A stretch of DNA of 64,000 nt from the NCBI GenBank assembly GCA_963799975.1, contig CAWCZF010000006.1, positions 2,108,001 through 2,172,000 on the forward strand, written 5' to 3'. This document shows, piece by piece, positions 1 through 10,138 of the stretch. Numbering within the stretch: position 1 is the stretch's first letter; each line of letters opens with the position of its first letter. This DNA comes from Actinoallomurus sp963799975. Lineage in GTDB: Bacteria > Actinomycetota > Actinomycetes > Streptosporangiales > Streptosporangiaceae. A model generated the notes under the pieces. That model was given only the letters and a program-made list of their open reading frames with translations. It was not told the origin of the DNA and ran no database searches. Both the position numbers and the translations under genes were made by a program.

Positions 1-1
1 C

Positions 2-802
2 CTCGGCGCGATCTCCTTCGTGCCGATGTCGTGGCAGCAGGCGGAGATCACCGCCGAGGTCACCGGCATGGGCGTGCTGCGCATGCTCGAGGCGATCCGC
101 GTGGTGAGCGGCATCGGCGGCTCACGCAGCCCCGGCGGCGGCCAGATCCGCTTCTACCAGGCGTCCTCCTCGGAGATGTTCGGGCAGGTGCGAGAGACGC
201 CGCAGAACGAGCGGACGCCGTTCCACCCGCGCAGCCCGTACGGCGTCGCGAAGACCTACGGGCACTTCATCACGCAGAACTACCGCGAGTCGTACGGGAT
301 GTTCGCGGTCAGCGGGATCCTGTTCAACCACGAGTCGCCGCGGCGCGGGTCGGAGTTCGTGACCCGCAAGATCTCCCTCGGGGTGGCCCGCATCAAGCTC
401 GGGCTGGCCGACCGGCTCACGCTCGGCAACCTCGAGGCACGGCGCGACTGGGGGTTCGCCGGCGACTACGTGGCGGCGATGCGGCTCATGCTCGGCGCCG
501 GGACGCCGGAGGACTACGTGATCGGCACCGGCCGCACCCAGTCGGTGCGCGAGCTGGTGGAGCTGGCCTTCGCGACGGCCGGGCTCGACTGGCGTGACCA
601 CGTCGTCACCGATCCGGCGCTGACCCGCCCGGCCGAGGTCGACCTGCTGTGCGGCGATCCCAAGAAGGCACGCGACCAGCTCGGCTGGGAGCCGCGGATC
701 TCCTTCGAGGAGCTCGTCACGATGATGGTCGAATCCGACCTCGCGCTGCTGTCGCGGTCGGACCGGCCGGCCGACGAACCCCTCAGCTTCGACCACTGGT
801 AG
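2..802 (+). CDS. gmd: GDP-mannose 4,6-dehydratase, 5'-truncated by window edge
   Basis: This is the C-terminal ~266 residues of a short-chain (extended SDR) GDP-mannose 4,6-dehydratase, which converts GDP-mannose to GDP-4-keto-6-deoxymannose, the entry to deoxysugars such as fucose or rhamnose for cell-surface glycans. The reading frame is open from base 2 and the start lies outside the window. Visible hallmarks are the catalytic ASSSEMFG segment (Ser and Glu), the YGVAK segment (YxxxK catalytic pair), an N-x-ESPRRG-x-EFVTRKI block and RDWGFAGDYV, all typical of GMD rather than other epimerases. The C-terminus (FDHW) is of normal position. A perfect hairpin follows the stop codon. The partner GDP-fucose synthase or glycosyltransferases are not visible. 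Confidence 0.95.
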   Translation, partial: LGAISFVPMSWQQAEITAEVTGMGVLRMLEAIRVVSGIGGSRSPGGGQIRFYQASSSEMFGQVRETPQNERTPFHPRSPYGVAKTYGHFITQNYRESYGMFAVSGILFNHESPRRGSEFVTRKISLGVARIKLGLADRLTLGNLEARRDWGFAGDYVAAMRLMLGAGTPEDYVIGTGRTQSVRELVELAFATAGLDWRDHVVTDPALTRPAEVDLLCGDPKKARDQLGWEPRISFEELVTMMVESDLALLSRSDRPADEPLSFDHW

Positions 803-808
803 GGCGCG

Positions 809-835
809 CCCGGTCATCGTGCGACGATGACCGGG
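809..835 (+). terminator. Hairpin terminator after gmd
   Basis: A perfect 12-bp inverted repeat, CCCGGTCATCGT / ACGATGACCGGG, with a 3-base GCG loop starts 6 bases after the gmd stop. There is no U-tract, as is usual for high-GC actinomycete terminators. It separates gmd from the following exporter gene. Confidence 0.8.
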
Positions 836-864
836 TGTCCTCTCCTCAGGGGCCTTGCGGGGCC

Positions 865-2374
865 GTGACTCCGTCCAACCACCTGCGGCTCTCGGAGGCC
901 GAGCGGACGCTGGGTGCTCGCCGCCACCGTGCTCGGCTCCAGCCTCGCGATGCTCGACGCCACGATCGTCAACGTCGCGCTGCCCCGCATCGGGCGGCAG
1001 TTCGGCGCCTCGCTCGCGGGCCTGCAGTGGACCGTCAACGCCTACACGCTCACCCTCGCCGGCCTGATCCTGCTCGGCGGCTCGCTCGGCGACCGGTTCG
1101 GGCGGCGCAAGGTGTTCGTCATCGGCGTGATCTGGTTCGCGCTCGCGTCGGCGCTGTGCGGGCTCGCGCCCGGCATCGGCGTGCTGATCGCGGCGCGCGC
1201 CCTTCAGGGCATCGGCGGCGCGCTGCTGACACCCGGCTCACTGGCCATCATCCAGGCGTCCTTCACGCCGGCGGACCGGCCGAGGGCGATCGGCGCCTGG
1301 TCCGGCCTCGGCGGGGTCGCGGGCGCCATCGGGCCGTTCCTGGGCGGCTGGCTGATCGCGACCGCGGGCTGGCGCTGGGCCTTCCTGCTCAACCTGCCGC
1401 TCGCGGTGCTCGTCGTGCTGGTGGCCGCGCGGCACGTGCCGGAGAGCCGCGACGAGTCCGAGCACCACGGCTTCGACGTGCTCGGCGCCGTGCTCGCCGC
1501 GCTCACGCTCGCCGGGGTGACGTACGCGCTGACCGAAGCGCCGGCCAAGGACGGCTCGGCGGTGGCCGTCGTGGTGGCGGCCGTGGTCGGCGTGGCCGCG
1601 GGCGTGGCGTTCGTCGTGGTCGAACGGCGGCGGTCCGGCGGCCGCGGCGCGAGCCCGATGCTGCCGCTCGCCATCTTCAAGTCACGCCAGTTCACCGCGG
1701 TCAACGTGGTGACGTTCATCGTGTACGGCGGCATGAGCGTGCAGTTCTTCCTGCTCGTGGTCGACCTGCAGGTCGTGGCGGGCTACTCCCCCATCGTCGC
1801 GGGCACCGCGCTGCTGCCGGTCACCATCCTGATGCTCCTGCTGTCCTCCCGCATGGGCGCGCTGGCCCAGCGGACCGGCCCGCGCTACCCGATGACGACC
1901 GGGCTGGTCCTGGCCGCCGCCGGCATGGTGCTGACCCTCCGCGTCGGCCCGCACGCGTCCTACTTCGCGGACGTGCTGCCCGCCGCCCTGGTGTTCGGCC
2001 TCGGCCTGTCGATGGTGGTCGCGCCGCTGACCGCCACGGTGCTGGCGACGGCCGACATCCAGCACGCCGGGGTCGCGAGCGGGGTCAACAACGCGGTCGC
2101 CCGCGCCGCGGGCCTGCTCGCGGTGGCGGGCATGCCGCCCGCCGTGGGCCTGACCGGCACCGCGTACAACGACGTCGGCGTGTTCAACCACGGTTTCCAC
2201 CAGGCGATGCTGATCGCCGCGGTGCTGCTGCTGGCCGGGGCGGTGCTCACGTTCGTCATGGTGCACGACGACGTCCTGCGGCCCGACCAGGCCAACGCCT
2301 CGCCGGAGTGCGACTTCAACTGCCCGGTGGGCGCCCCGCCCCTCGAACCCGGGACCGCACGGCGGAGCGCCTGA
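865..2374 (+). CDS. MFS drug exporter, DHA2 (14-TMS) family, frameshift near its start
   Basis: A major facilitator of the DHA2 drug:H+ antiporter group, about 500 residues and very hydrophobic, predicted to export a toxic compound or antibiotic across the membrane. It shows the DHA2 N-terminus (LDATIVNVALP), motif A between TM2 and TM3 (GGSLGDRFGRRK) and motif C (GVAGAIGPFLGGW) that marks antiporters. The natural start is probably GTG at 865 (reads TPSNHLRLSEAER), but this frame joins the conserved WVLAATVLGSS frame only after a one-base shift at about 907-911. Without the correction the first start in the conserved frame is GTG 914, which would trim the N-terminus. A convergent LysR gene lies 59 bp downstream and could be its regulator. 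The substrate cannot be told. Confidence 0.85.
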
Positions 2375-2433
2375 GCGACCGCCGACCGGCCGTGACCGGG
2401 ATGGCAGCGGCCGGGGAGTCGGGGGTCGGGGAG

Positions 2434-3294
2434 CTAGTCTCGGCTCTTGGCGTAGGCGAGGAACTCGCGGGCCACCGGGGGCAGTGTCCGCCGTACGTGG
2501 ACCAGGCCGATCGTCGTGGTGATGGGCGGCAGGAACGAGCGGACCGCGAGACCCTCGACCGCGTCGACCTGGTTGCGGTACCAGAGCAGCGACCCCGCGC
2601 CCGCGCGCACCCACGACAGCCAGGAGCCCCGTTCGTTGGACTCCACCGCCGGGACCGGCCGGACGCCGATGCGCGACAGCACCCCGTCGAGTTCGGCGCG
2701 GCGCGCGCTTCCCCGCGCGGGCATCACCAGCCGCAGGCCGTCCAGGGCCGACGGCGGGACCGGCTCGCGCAGGTGCAGCGCGGGCGGGGAGATCAGCACG
2801 ATCTCCCGCTGTTCGAGCGGGTGCGCGGCCAGGTCGCCCGGGACCGGCAGATCGGTGAGGGCCAGGTCGGCGCGGCCCTCGCGTAACGCGACGCCGGCCG
2901 ACTCGCGGCCGTCGCAGCGGATCACCCTGATCCGCGTGGCCGGCTGCTCGCGGGCGAACCCCGGCAGCAGCCGCGCGGTGAGCTCGGGCTCCAGCGTGGC
3001 GGTCGAGGCGACCCGCAGCTCACCGGGCCGCCCGCCCGAGGGCGCGGCCGAGAACGACTCGATCGAGTCGACCGCCTGCAGGGCGTCGCGCGCGTAGCGC
3101 ACGATCTGCTCGCCGGCCTCGGTCAGCGCGACCCCGCGGCCGGCACGGGCGAACACCTCCATGCCCAGCTCGCGTTCGAGCTCCCGGATCGCGCGCGACA
3201 GCGCGGGCTGCGCGACGAAAAGGGACTGTGCCGCCGCGGTCATGGTGCCGTGGTCGGCGGTCGCCACGACATAGCGCAGCTGCCGCAGGTTCAT
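2434..3294 (-). CDS. LysR-family transcriptional regulator
   Basis: A 286-residue LysR-type regulator. The N-terminal winged helix is clear (MNLRQLRYVVATADHGTMT, then LFVAQPALSRAIRELERELG), followed by a periplasmic-binding-like effector domain from about residue 90. ATG 3294 is chosen because MNLRQLRY is the canonical LysR beginning; an in-frame upstream ATG at 3357 would add 21 residues of no recognisable sequence. It points away from nothing divergent: its neighbour upstream on the same strand is the Lrp-type regulator gene and downstream is the convergent DHA2 exporter, so the exporter or an unlinked gene may be its target. The effector is unknown. Confidence 0.88.
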   Translation of the reverse strand: MNLRQLRYVVATADHGTMTAAAQSLFVAQPALSRAIRELERELGMEVFARAGRGVALTEAGEQIVRYARDALQAVDSIESFSAAPSGGRPGELRVASTATLEPELTARLLPGFAREQPATRIRVIRCDGRESAGVALREGRADLALTDLPVPGDLAAHPLEQREIVLISPPALHLREPVPPSALDGLRLVMPARGSARRAELDGVLSRIGVRPVPAVESNERGSWLSWVRAGAGSLLWYRNQVDAVEGLAVRSFLPPITTTIGLVHVRRTLPPVAREFLAYAKSRD

Positions 3295-3400
3295 GGCTCG
3301 ACGGTAGGGCAACGCATCGTGCCCAGTCCCGGACATGGGCGGAATCGGCACGGACATTCGGCGGCCGCGACGACACGCCCGAATGCCGGGCGTGACCGCA

Positions 3401-4291
3401 TCAGTCCAGGTCGGCGCCGTATGTCTGCTTCACCACGTCGAGGTGGTGCCAGGACTCCCCGACCCAGACGCCGGGCACCGCGCGTACCGCCTCAAGGGTG
3501 CTGAGGAGCAGGTCACGTGACGTGGCGTCGATTCCGCAGACGAGGTCGTAACGACCGAAGCCAGTGACCACGTAGTTGATTCCGGACAGCCGCGCGATGC
3601 GGCCGGCGGCGGTTTCGACGTCCGACGACACGCGTACGCCGACGCCGGCGAGTTCGCCGGAGCCGAGCGCGCGCGAGTCGACGATGCCGCTCACGTGGAT
3701 CACTCCGGTGCGCATCAGGCGCACGGCGCGTGCGCGGGTGGCCGCCTGGGAGAGGCCGACGACCTCGGCCAGGCGCGTGTAGGGCGTCCGGCCGTCGCGG
3801 GTCAGCTCGCGCAGCAGCCGCCAGTCGATCTCGTCGAGGGAGACGTCGGGCAGTTCGGTGACGACGGAGTGCGCGTCCTTCACGACGGAGATGACGCGGA
3901 ACACCTCCACTCCGCGCACGCCGGGCAGCGAGCGCACGGCGTCGACCTCCTGGGCGAGCTTCGCGTCGTCGCGTACGCGCACCTCCGCGACGACCGCGTG
4001 CGCCCCGGTGGCCAGGGCGGCGAACCAGGCCGCCGACTTGCGTGCGACGGCGTCCACCACGTGCCGGGCGGGACCGTCGACGTCGACGAAGAGATGGCCG
4101 ATGGCGCCGGTTCCGATCACGGAAGCGTGCACGATGCCGACCACGCGCACGATCCCCGAATCCAGAAGATGCTGTACGCGCGTGCGCACGGCCGTGCGCG
4201 ACAGCCCCACACGGTCGGCGAGCGCCTGGAAGGTCGCCCTCCCATCCCGCTGTAGCTCGCGTACGAGCACAGCGTCGACCGCATCCAGCAC
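3401..4291 (-). CDS. Lrp/AsnC-family regulator with duplicated modules
   Basis: A 296-residue protein made of two consecutive Lrp/AsnC units. Unit 1 has an HTH (LDAVDAVLVRELQRDGRATFQALADRVGLS) shortened here as residues ~1-50, then a RAM-like ligand domain; unit 2 repeats this from about residue 150 (LDEIDWRLLRELTRDGR, then TPYTRLAEVVGLS) and ends in a second ligand domain. Such double Lrp proteins are common in actinomycetes and usually sense amino acids or related small molecules. Start GTG 4291 is preferred over ATG 4342/4336 because a perfect AGGAGG (4298-4303) sits 6 bases upstream of it. It lies 199 bp downstream of the AfsR-type gene on the same strand, a gap in which I see nothing else. 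Confidence 0.88.
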   Translation of the reverse strand: MLDAVDAVLVRELQRDGRATFQALADRVGLSRTAVRTRVQHLLDSGIVRVVGIVHASVIGTGAIGHLFVDVDGPARHVVDAVARKSAAWFAALATGAHAVVAEVRVRDDAKLAQEVDAVRSLPGVRGVEVFRVISVVKDAHSVVTELPDVSLDEIDWRLLRELTRDGRTPYTRLAEVVGLSQAATRARAVRLMRTGVIHVSGIVDSRALGSGELAGVGVRVSSDVETAAGRIARLSGINYVVTGFGRYDLVCGIDATSRDLLLSTLEAVRAVPGVWVGESWHHLDVVKQTYGADLD

Positions 4292-4490
4292 GGGGGTCCT
4301 CCTCAGGGCCTGTATGTTCCTGCATTTGACTTGCATGATCATTTCATTACTGACGTCTTCGTCGCGAAAACGGAGCGTTGTTCGTGTTCGTCCGTGCATC
4401 GACCACGGATCTGTCGGTGAGGCGCTGAGTCGGTGCCGAAAGCGGCGCGGTTCGTCTTCCGCCGGCATGGCAACGTCCGAGATCATGGGC

Positions 4491-7465
4491 CTAGAACTCG
4501 CGTCCCAATTCGGCAAGGATTTCGCGAGCCTCGTCTCGCGCGGCCAAGGCGGCCTCGTGGTTCCCATTCGCCGCATGCGTATCGGCGAGGCAGCGAAGCG
4601 TCTCCGCGACGTCCAGCGACTCCTGGAGATCACGAAAGATCCGCAGTGATTCGTTCAGTTGCACCACGGCCGATCCGGGGTCGCCGTCGGCCAGGAGCAT
4701 CTCACCGCCGAGCCGCAGCACATGCCCTTCACACGTGCGCCAGCCGACGTCACGAAAAGTCGTCATCACCAGGTCGAGCAGCGGCCGCGCCTCGCCGTGG
4801 CGCTGCTGCCGTACGAGGCACTCGCCCATCCGCATCTGCACCACGGCCTCGCTCAGCCGGTCACCGATCGCGCGGAACGTCGGCAGGGCCTTCTCCAGCA
4901 GCCGCAGCGCCTCGGCGTGACGGCCCAGCTCCAGCTCGACGGTGGCGATCCGGCGCAGCGCGTGCGCCTCGCCCATCGCGTTTCCCGCGCGCCGGTAGAG
5001 CCGCAGCATCTCCTCGAAGCGCGCACGCGCGGGCTCGGCGCGGCCCTGGTCGAGGTCGCACAGGCCAAGGCCCTCGACGGCGTACGCCTCGGCGCGCCGG
5101 TCGCCGAGCTCGCCGAACAGCCGCAGCGCCCCGCCCACAGCGGCCTGGACGCCTCGGGGTCGCCGTTGATCCGCACGGTGGCGGCGACGCCGCAGAGCGC
5201 GCCCGCGCGCCCGTACCCGTCGCCGACGCGCTCGCACAGCGCACCCGCGCGCTCGAAGTGCCCGCGCGCCTCGCCGAACTCGCTCTGCACGTAGAGCATC
5301 GCGCCCAGGTTGATCTCCGAGGCCGCCTCGCCGCGCAGATCGCCGGACTCGCGTGCGGCGGCCAGCGCGTCGTCGCAGCAGCGCCGCCACTCGACGACGT
5401 CGCCGCAGAACTCGAAGAACGGCAGGCTCGCGCTGGCCAGCTCCCAGCACGGCCCGTAGAGGCCCGCCGTGCGCGCCTGGCCCACCATCGCGGTGATCGC
5501 GGACCGCTCGCTCTCGAACCAGGCGAGCGGGTCGCGCAGCAGGACGTCCGTGACCGGCGGGTCCAGCGGCCGGCGCGGCGCGTGGCCCGACACCGGCGCG
5601 TAGTAGCAGTTGGGCAGCCGCCGCTCGGCCTCGTCGGCCAGCGCGAGCCACGCCGACAGGGCGCGCCCGAGCGCGGCGCGGCGCGCGGCGGGCGGCTCCT
5701 CGGCCATCGCCCGCTCGCGCGCGTAGACGCGCAGCAGGTCATGGAAGCGGTAGCGCGGCTGGTCGGTGGCGTCGCGCCCGGCCACCTCGAGCAGCCGCGC
5801 GTCGACCAGCTCCTCGACCAGGTCCTCACCCTCCGGCATGGGCGCGTCCACCAGCGCCGCGGCCGTCCAGGAGGCGAAGTCGGCGACCTCCAGCAGGCCC
5901 AGCAGCCGGAACGCGCGCTGCGCGCCCGCGGACAGGCCGCGATGGCCGAGCGCGAGGCTGCCGCGGATCTCCAGGTCGGCGTGGACCAGCTCGTCGAGAC
6001 GCCGGTGCTCGTCGGCGAGACGCCGGGCCAGGCGGTCGAGGGTCCAGTGCGGCTTGGCGGCCAGCCGGGCCGCGGCGATCCGCAGCGCCAGCGGCAGCCG
6101 GTCGCAGAGCGCGGCGACGCGGTCGGCCGCCTCCGGCTCGGCCGTGACGCGCTCGGCGCCCGCGACCCGGGTGAGCAGCTCCGCGGCCTGTGCGGGCTCG
6201 AACGCGTCCAGCTCGATGCGGGTCGCGCCGGGCAGGCCCGTCAGGCGGCGGCGCGAGGTGACGATGACCGCGCACAGGGGGCTGCCCGGCAGCAGCGGGC
6301 GTACCTGGCGCTCGTCCGCGGCGTTGTCCAGCACGATCAGGGCCCGCCGCCCGTCGAGCCGCGCGCGGTAGAGGTCGGCGCGCTCCTCCGGGTCGGCCGG
6401 GATGGCCGCGCCGTCCACGCCGAGGCGGCGCAGCAGCCGGCCGAGGACGTCGGCGGGGTCCGCCGGGGCCGCCTCGGCGCCGCGCAGCCCGACGTAGAGC
6501 CGCCCGTCGGGGAACTCGCGGCGCAGGCGATGTGCGACGTGCACGGCCAGAGTGGTCTTGCCCACGCCTCCACGCCCGCTGATCGCGATGATCGGCACGG
6601 CGCCGTACGGCTCGGGGCGCCACGTCAGCGCGCCGGCGATCTCGGCGACCTGCTTGACGCGGCCGGTGAAGTCGGCGATGTCGGGCGGCAGCGGCGACGG
6701 GCCCGCGACCGGCACGTGCTCGCCGGCCGTGACTGCCGAGGTGTCGTCGGCGAGGATCGACTGCTGGATCCGGCGCAGGTCGGGACCGGGTTCGAGGCCG
6801 AGCTCGCCGACCATCGTGTCGCGCGCGTCGTGGTAGGCGTCCAGCGCCTCCGAGCGGCGGCCGGCGCGGTGCAGGGCCCGCATGAGCTGGCCGCGGAAGC
6901 GCTCGCGCAGCGGGTGCGCCGCGACCAGGGCGACCACCTCGGGGATGAGGTCGCCGGCCCGGCCGAGCGCGAGGTCGGCGTCGATGCGCTCCTCGATCGC
7001 GGTGAGCCGCCGCTCCTCCAGGTGCGCCGCCTCGGCGGCGAGACCGGGCAGCCCGCCGAGTGCGGGTCCCCGCCACAGGCCGAGCGCGACGCGCAGCTCG
7101 TCCGCGGCGCGTGCGGGGTCCAGGCCGCGCGCCGTCTCGAGCCGGCCCTCGAACTCCAGGAGGTCGACCTGGTCCGTACGCAGGACGTAGCCGGGCGGGA
7201 CGGTGACGATGACGTCGCGCACCGGCTCGCCGCCGGGGTCGGCGGCCCGCCAGGCGCGGCGCAGCGCGGAGACGCACGCCTGGATCTGCGCGGTCGCGGT
7301 CGTGGGCGCGCGCTCCCCCCACACGGCCTCGATCAGGCGGTCGACGCTGCGGACGCGTCCGGGGTCGAGTGAGAGCGCGGCAAGCACGGCCCGGGCGCGC
7401 GGACCGATGGGTACGGAGGCGGCGCCGTCCCACAGCTCCACCGGACCCAAGAGCCTGACCTGCAT
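4491..7465 (-). CDS. AfsR/SARP-type regulator (wHTH-BTAD-NB-ARC-TPR), one frameshift
   Basis: A roughly 990-residue SARP/AfsR-like transcriptional activator. In order it has an OmpR-type winged helix (from MQVRLLGPVELWDG), a bacterial transcriptional activation domain (~100-245), an NB-ARC ATPase with Walker A GRGGVGKTT near residue 300 and a Walker-B-like ALIVLDNA, then a TPR C-terminus. Proteins of this build activate antibiotic clusters or morphological genes and are often phosphorylated by Ser/Thr kinases. The frame breaks at about 5150 (GDPEA then VQAAVGGALRLFGELG), consistent with one missing base; the downstream TPR section to residue ...AELGREF is otherwise intact. ATG 7465 is the natural start. 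The upstream intergenic region, shared with the divergent deacetylase gene, holds a palindrome that may be an operator. No biosynthetic cluster is adjacent. Confidence 0.88.
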
Positions 7466-7538
7466 GCATGCCTCTCAGCGAGGGGTTCCCGAACCCGCGC
7501 ACGGTGCCGGGGAAGCGCCGTGCGGTGGCGCCGGCAAG

Positions 7539-7559
7539 TTCCTTAGCTCAGCTCAGGAA
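7539..7559. promoter_or_regulatory. 21-bp palindrome between afsR-like and deacetylase genes
   Basis: The segment reads as a near-perfect palindrome of form TTCCTnAGCTnAGCTnAGGAA with three mismatching centre-symmetric positions, and internally repeats AGCTCAGCTCA. It lies 74 bp upstream of the AfsR-like start (7465) and 139 bp upstream of the deacetylase start (7698), in the only divergent promoter space between them, so it is a candidate operator for either gene. Function is inferred from position and symmetry only. Confidence 0.45.
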
Positions 7560-7697
7560 CCCAGTGTCGCATGAAGAAATCACTCATGGTCAACGCTGAA
7601 CGCAGGAAAGGTTCCTATTCGCCGTTTTCCCCGCCCGTTCCGATCGTGGCCCGGCCCCGCGGGCGGCGTTCGAGGGGCCGGGCGGCACACTGGAGGG

Positions 7698-8519
7698 ATG
7701 CGATGGGGACATCTCGCGGGAGCGGTGCTCCTGACGGTGACGGCCGCCGGCTGCGCGCAGCGGGACGACGGGCGCGTACGGCCCGCGCGGCACGCCGCGA
7801 CGGCACTGCGGCGCGGCGTCCCGGCGGCCGTGCCGCCGCGCGCGCCGCGCGCCATGGTGTTCCACGGCCCGCGCGACTCGGGGATGGTGGCGCTCAGCTT
7901 CGACGCCGACATGACCCACGGCATGTGGCGCTCCCTCGACGCCGGGCGCTCCAAGTCCGCCTACGATCCGCGGATCGTGGGCACGCTCGACGCCACGAAC
8001 ACCCCGGCCACCGTCTTCGCGACCGGAATGTGGATCGAGCGCTACCCGGCGGTGACCAAGGAGCTGGCCGCGAACCCGCTGCTGGAGTTCGGCAACCACT
8101 CCTACGAGCACAGCGCCTTCACCGGGCCGTGCTACGGCCTGCCCGTGCTGCGGCCCGGCGGGCGCACCGCCGACGTACGGCGCGCGGCCGCGCTCCTGGA
8201 CCGGTACGTGCCCGGCCACACGTCCTACTTCCGCTTCCCGGGCGGCTGCCACGACAAGGCGGCGGTACGCGCGGTCCTGGCCGCCGGGGTGACGCCGGTG
8301 CAGTGGGACGTCATCAGCGGCGACGCCTTCGGGCACGACCCGCACGCGATCACCCGCACGGTGCTGCGGGAGGCCAGGAGCGGCTCGATCGTCGTGATGC
8401 ACCTGAACGGCGCGCCCAACGCTCCGGAGACGCACGCGGCCCTGCCGGGCATCATCACCGGGCTGCGGGCACGCGGCCTGCGGCTCGTCACGGTCTCCAC
8501 GCTGCTCGGCGCTCGTTGA
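7698..8519 (+). CDS. Polysaccharide deacetylase family lipoprotein
   Basis: A 273-residue exported NodB-homology carbohydrate esterase (CE4 family). The first ~19 residues form a lipoprotein signal peptide with lipobox VTAAGC, so the mature protein should be anchored outside the membrane. CE4 motifs are present: motif 1 SFDADM with the catalytic Asp, motif 2 HSYEH (His-x3-His metal ligands), motif 3 FRFPGG, a WDVISGDAF segment and IVVMHLNG near the C-terminus. Motif 1 is D-A-D rather than the usual D-D, a variant of the family. Substrates in the family are N-acetylated or O-acetylated glycans such as peptidoglycan or chitin; which one applies here is not evident. Divergent from the AfsR-like gene. 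Confidence 0.85.
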   Translation: MRWGHLAGAVLLTVTAAGCAQRDDGRVRPARHAATALRRGVPAAVPPRAPRAMVFHGPRDSGMVALSFDADMTHGMWRSLDAGRSKSAYDPRIVGTLDATNTPATVFATGMWIERYPAVTKELAANPLLEFGNHSYEHSAFTGPCYGLPVLRPGGRTADVRRAAALLDRYVPGHTSYFRFPGGCHDKAAVRAVLAAGVTPVQWDVISGDAFGHDPHAITRTVLREARSGSIVVMHLNGAPNAPETHAALPGIITGLRARGLRLVTVSTLLGAR

Positions 8520-8616
8520 ACCGGGCAGTCGCGGGTATCCCTCAGAATGGATAGACGGCCATATTTCGGCCCACATTCGAGCTATTCGCCCAGATGATGG
8601 ACGGTGTTGACGAGAC

Positions 8617-10053
8617 GTGCGCCCGCTGAACGGTGAGCAACCGGTCCACGAGCTGACCTACAACGACGTGTTCATGGTGCCGCGGCGCTCGGACGTCGGA
8701 TCCCGGCTGGAGGTGGACCTGTCGACGTCGGACGGCAGCGGGACGACCATCCCCGTCGTGGTCGCCAACATGACCGCCGTCTCGGGCCGCCGGATGGCCG
8801 AGACGATCGCGCGGCGCGGCGGGCTCGCGGTGATCCCCCAGGACATCCCGGTCGACGTCGTCGCGAACGTGATCGGCTGGGTGAAGGCGCGGCACCTCAT
8901 CGTGGACACCGCGATCCGGCTCGGGCCCGGCGACACGGTCGGGTCGGCGCTCGGCTTGTTGTCCAAGCGCGCGCACGGCGCGGTGATCGTGGTCGAGGAC
9001 GGCCGGCCCGCCGGGGTGGTGACCGAGGCCGACTGCCTGAGCGTCGACCGGTTCACCCAGCTCCGCGAGGTCATGTCGCGCGACCTGCTCACGCTCCCGG
9101 ACAGCGTCGACCCGCAGAAGGCGTTCGACACCCTGCACGCGCGCGGCCACCGGCTCGCCCCCGTGGTCGACGCCGACGGCCGGCTGACCGGGGTCCTGAC
9201 ACGTACCGGCGCGCTGCGCGCCACGCTGTACGACCCGGCCGTCGACGCGGACGGGCGGCTGCGCGTGGCGGCCGCGATCGGCGTGAACGGCGACGTCGAG
9301 GACAAGGCCGAGGCGCTGCTCGCGGCGGGCGCGGACGTGCTGGTCGTGGACACCGCGCACGGTCACCAGGAGAAGATGGCCGGCGCGCTGAAGCGCATCC
9401 GCGGCCTTGACCCGCAGGTGCCGATCGTGGCCGGCAACGTGGTGACCGCCGAGGGCGTACGCGACCTGGTCGAGGCGGGCGCGGACGTCGTCAAGGTCGG
9501 CGTCGGGCCGGGCGCGATGTGCACGACGCGGATGATGACCGGCGTCGGGCGCCCGCAGTTCTCCGCGGTGGTCGAGTGCGCGGCCGAGGCGCGGCGCCTC
9601 GGCCGCCACGTCTGGGCCGACGGCGGGGTGCGGCATCCGCGCGACGTGGCCCTCGCGCTGGCCGCCGGCGCGGCGAACGTCATGATCGGCTCGTGGTTCG
9701 CCGGGACGTACGAGTCGCCGGGCGATCTCCAGCGCGCCGCCGACGGACGTCTTTACAAGGAGAGCTTCGGGATGGCCTCGGCACGCGCCGTACGCCTGCG
9801 CACCTCGGAGGACTCACCGTTCGACCGGGCGCGCAAGGCCCTGTTCGAGGAGGGGATCTCGACCTCGCGGATGTATGTGGACCCGCAGTCGCCGGGTGTG
9901 GAGGACCTCCTGGACGGCATCATCGCCGGGCTGCGCAGCGCCTGCACGTACGCCGGCGCACGTACTCTGGAGGAGTTCCACGAGCGGGCCCTGGTCGGGG
10001 TGCAGAGCTCCTCGGGCTATGCGGAGGGCGAGCCGCGGCATGTGAGCTGGTGA
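8617..10053 (+). CDS. guaB1: GuaB1-family IMP dehydrogenase-related protein (probable GMP reductase)
   Basis: A 478-residue TIM-barrel enzyme of the IMPDH/GMPR family with an inserted CBS pair (about residues 95-215). The actinobacterial GuaB1 group, once annotated as IMP dehydrogenase, includes a mycobacterial member shown to be a GMP reductase, converting GMP to IMP for purine salvage. The N-terminus MRPLNG....LTYNDVF, the flap cysteine loop GPGAMCTTRMMTGVG and the ADGGVRHPRD phosphate site are all as in this group. GTG 8617 is chosen because it gives the usual RxLNG start. No frameshift is seen. It stands alone, with a purine catabolism operon 12 kb away. Confidence 0.9.
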   Translation: MRPLNGEQPVHELTYNDVFMVPRRSDVGSRLEVDLSTSDGSGTTIPVVVANMTAVSGRRMAETIARRGGLAVIPQDIPVDVVANVIGWVKARHLIVDTAIRLGPGDTVGSALGLLSKRAHGAVIVVEDGRPAGVVTEADCLSVDRFTQLREVMSRDLLTLPDSVDPQKAFDTLHARGHRLAPVVDADGRLTGVLTRTGALRATLYDPAVDADGRLRVAAAIGVNGDVEDKAEALLAAGADVLVVDTAHGHQEKMAGALKRIRGLDPQVPIVAGNVVTAEGVRDLVEAGADVVKVGVGPGAMCTTRMMTGVGRPQFSAVVECAAEARRLGRHVWADGGVRHPRDVALALAAGAANVMIGSWFAGTYESPGDLQRAADGRLYKESFGMASARAVRLRTSEDSPFDRARKALFEEGISTSRMYVDPQSPGVEDLLDGIIAGLRSACTYAGARTLEEFHERALVGVQSSSGYAEGEPRHVSW

Positions 10054-10138
10054 TCGCCCGTCACGCCGGTCACTCCTCGCGTCCGAGCATCTCGGCGATG
10101 GGTGGATCATAGAATCATGTCGAGTCGAGGACGGTGAC

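Noticed and set aside
649..2886. A 745-codon plus-strand frame across the exporter and LysR genes
   Set aside because: Arg/Gly-rich out-of-frame translation; only its short stretch at 865-906 appears to be the true exporter N-terminus.
4433..7372. A 979-codon open frame on the plus strand opposite the AfsR-like gene
   Set aside because: It is the complementary-strand shadow of a clear SARP/NB-ARC/TPR gene; its translation is Arg/Ala/Gly/His-rich with no domain.
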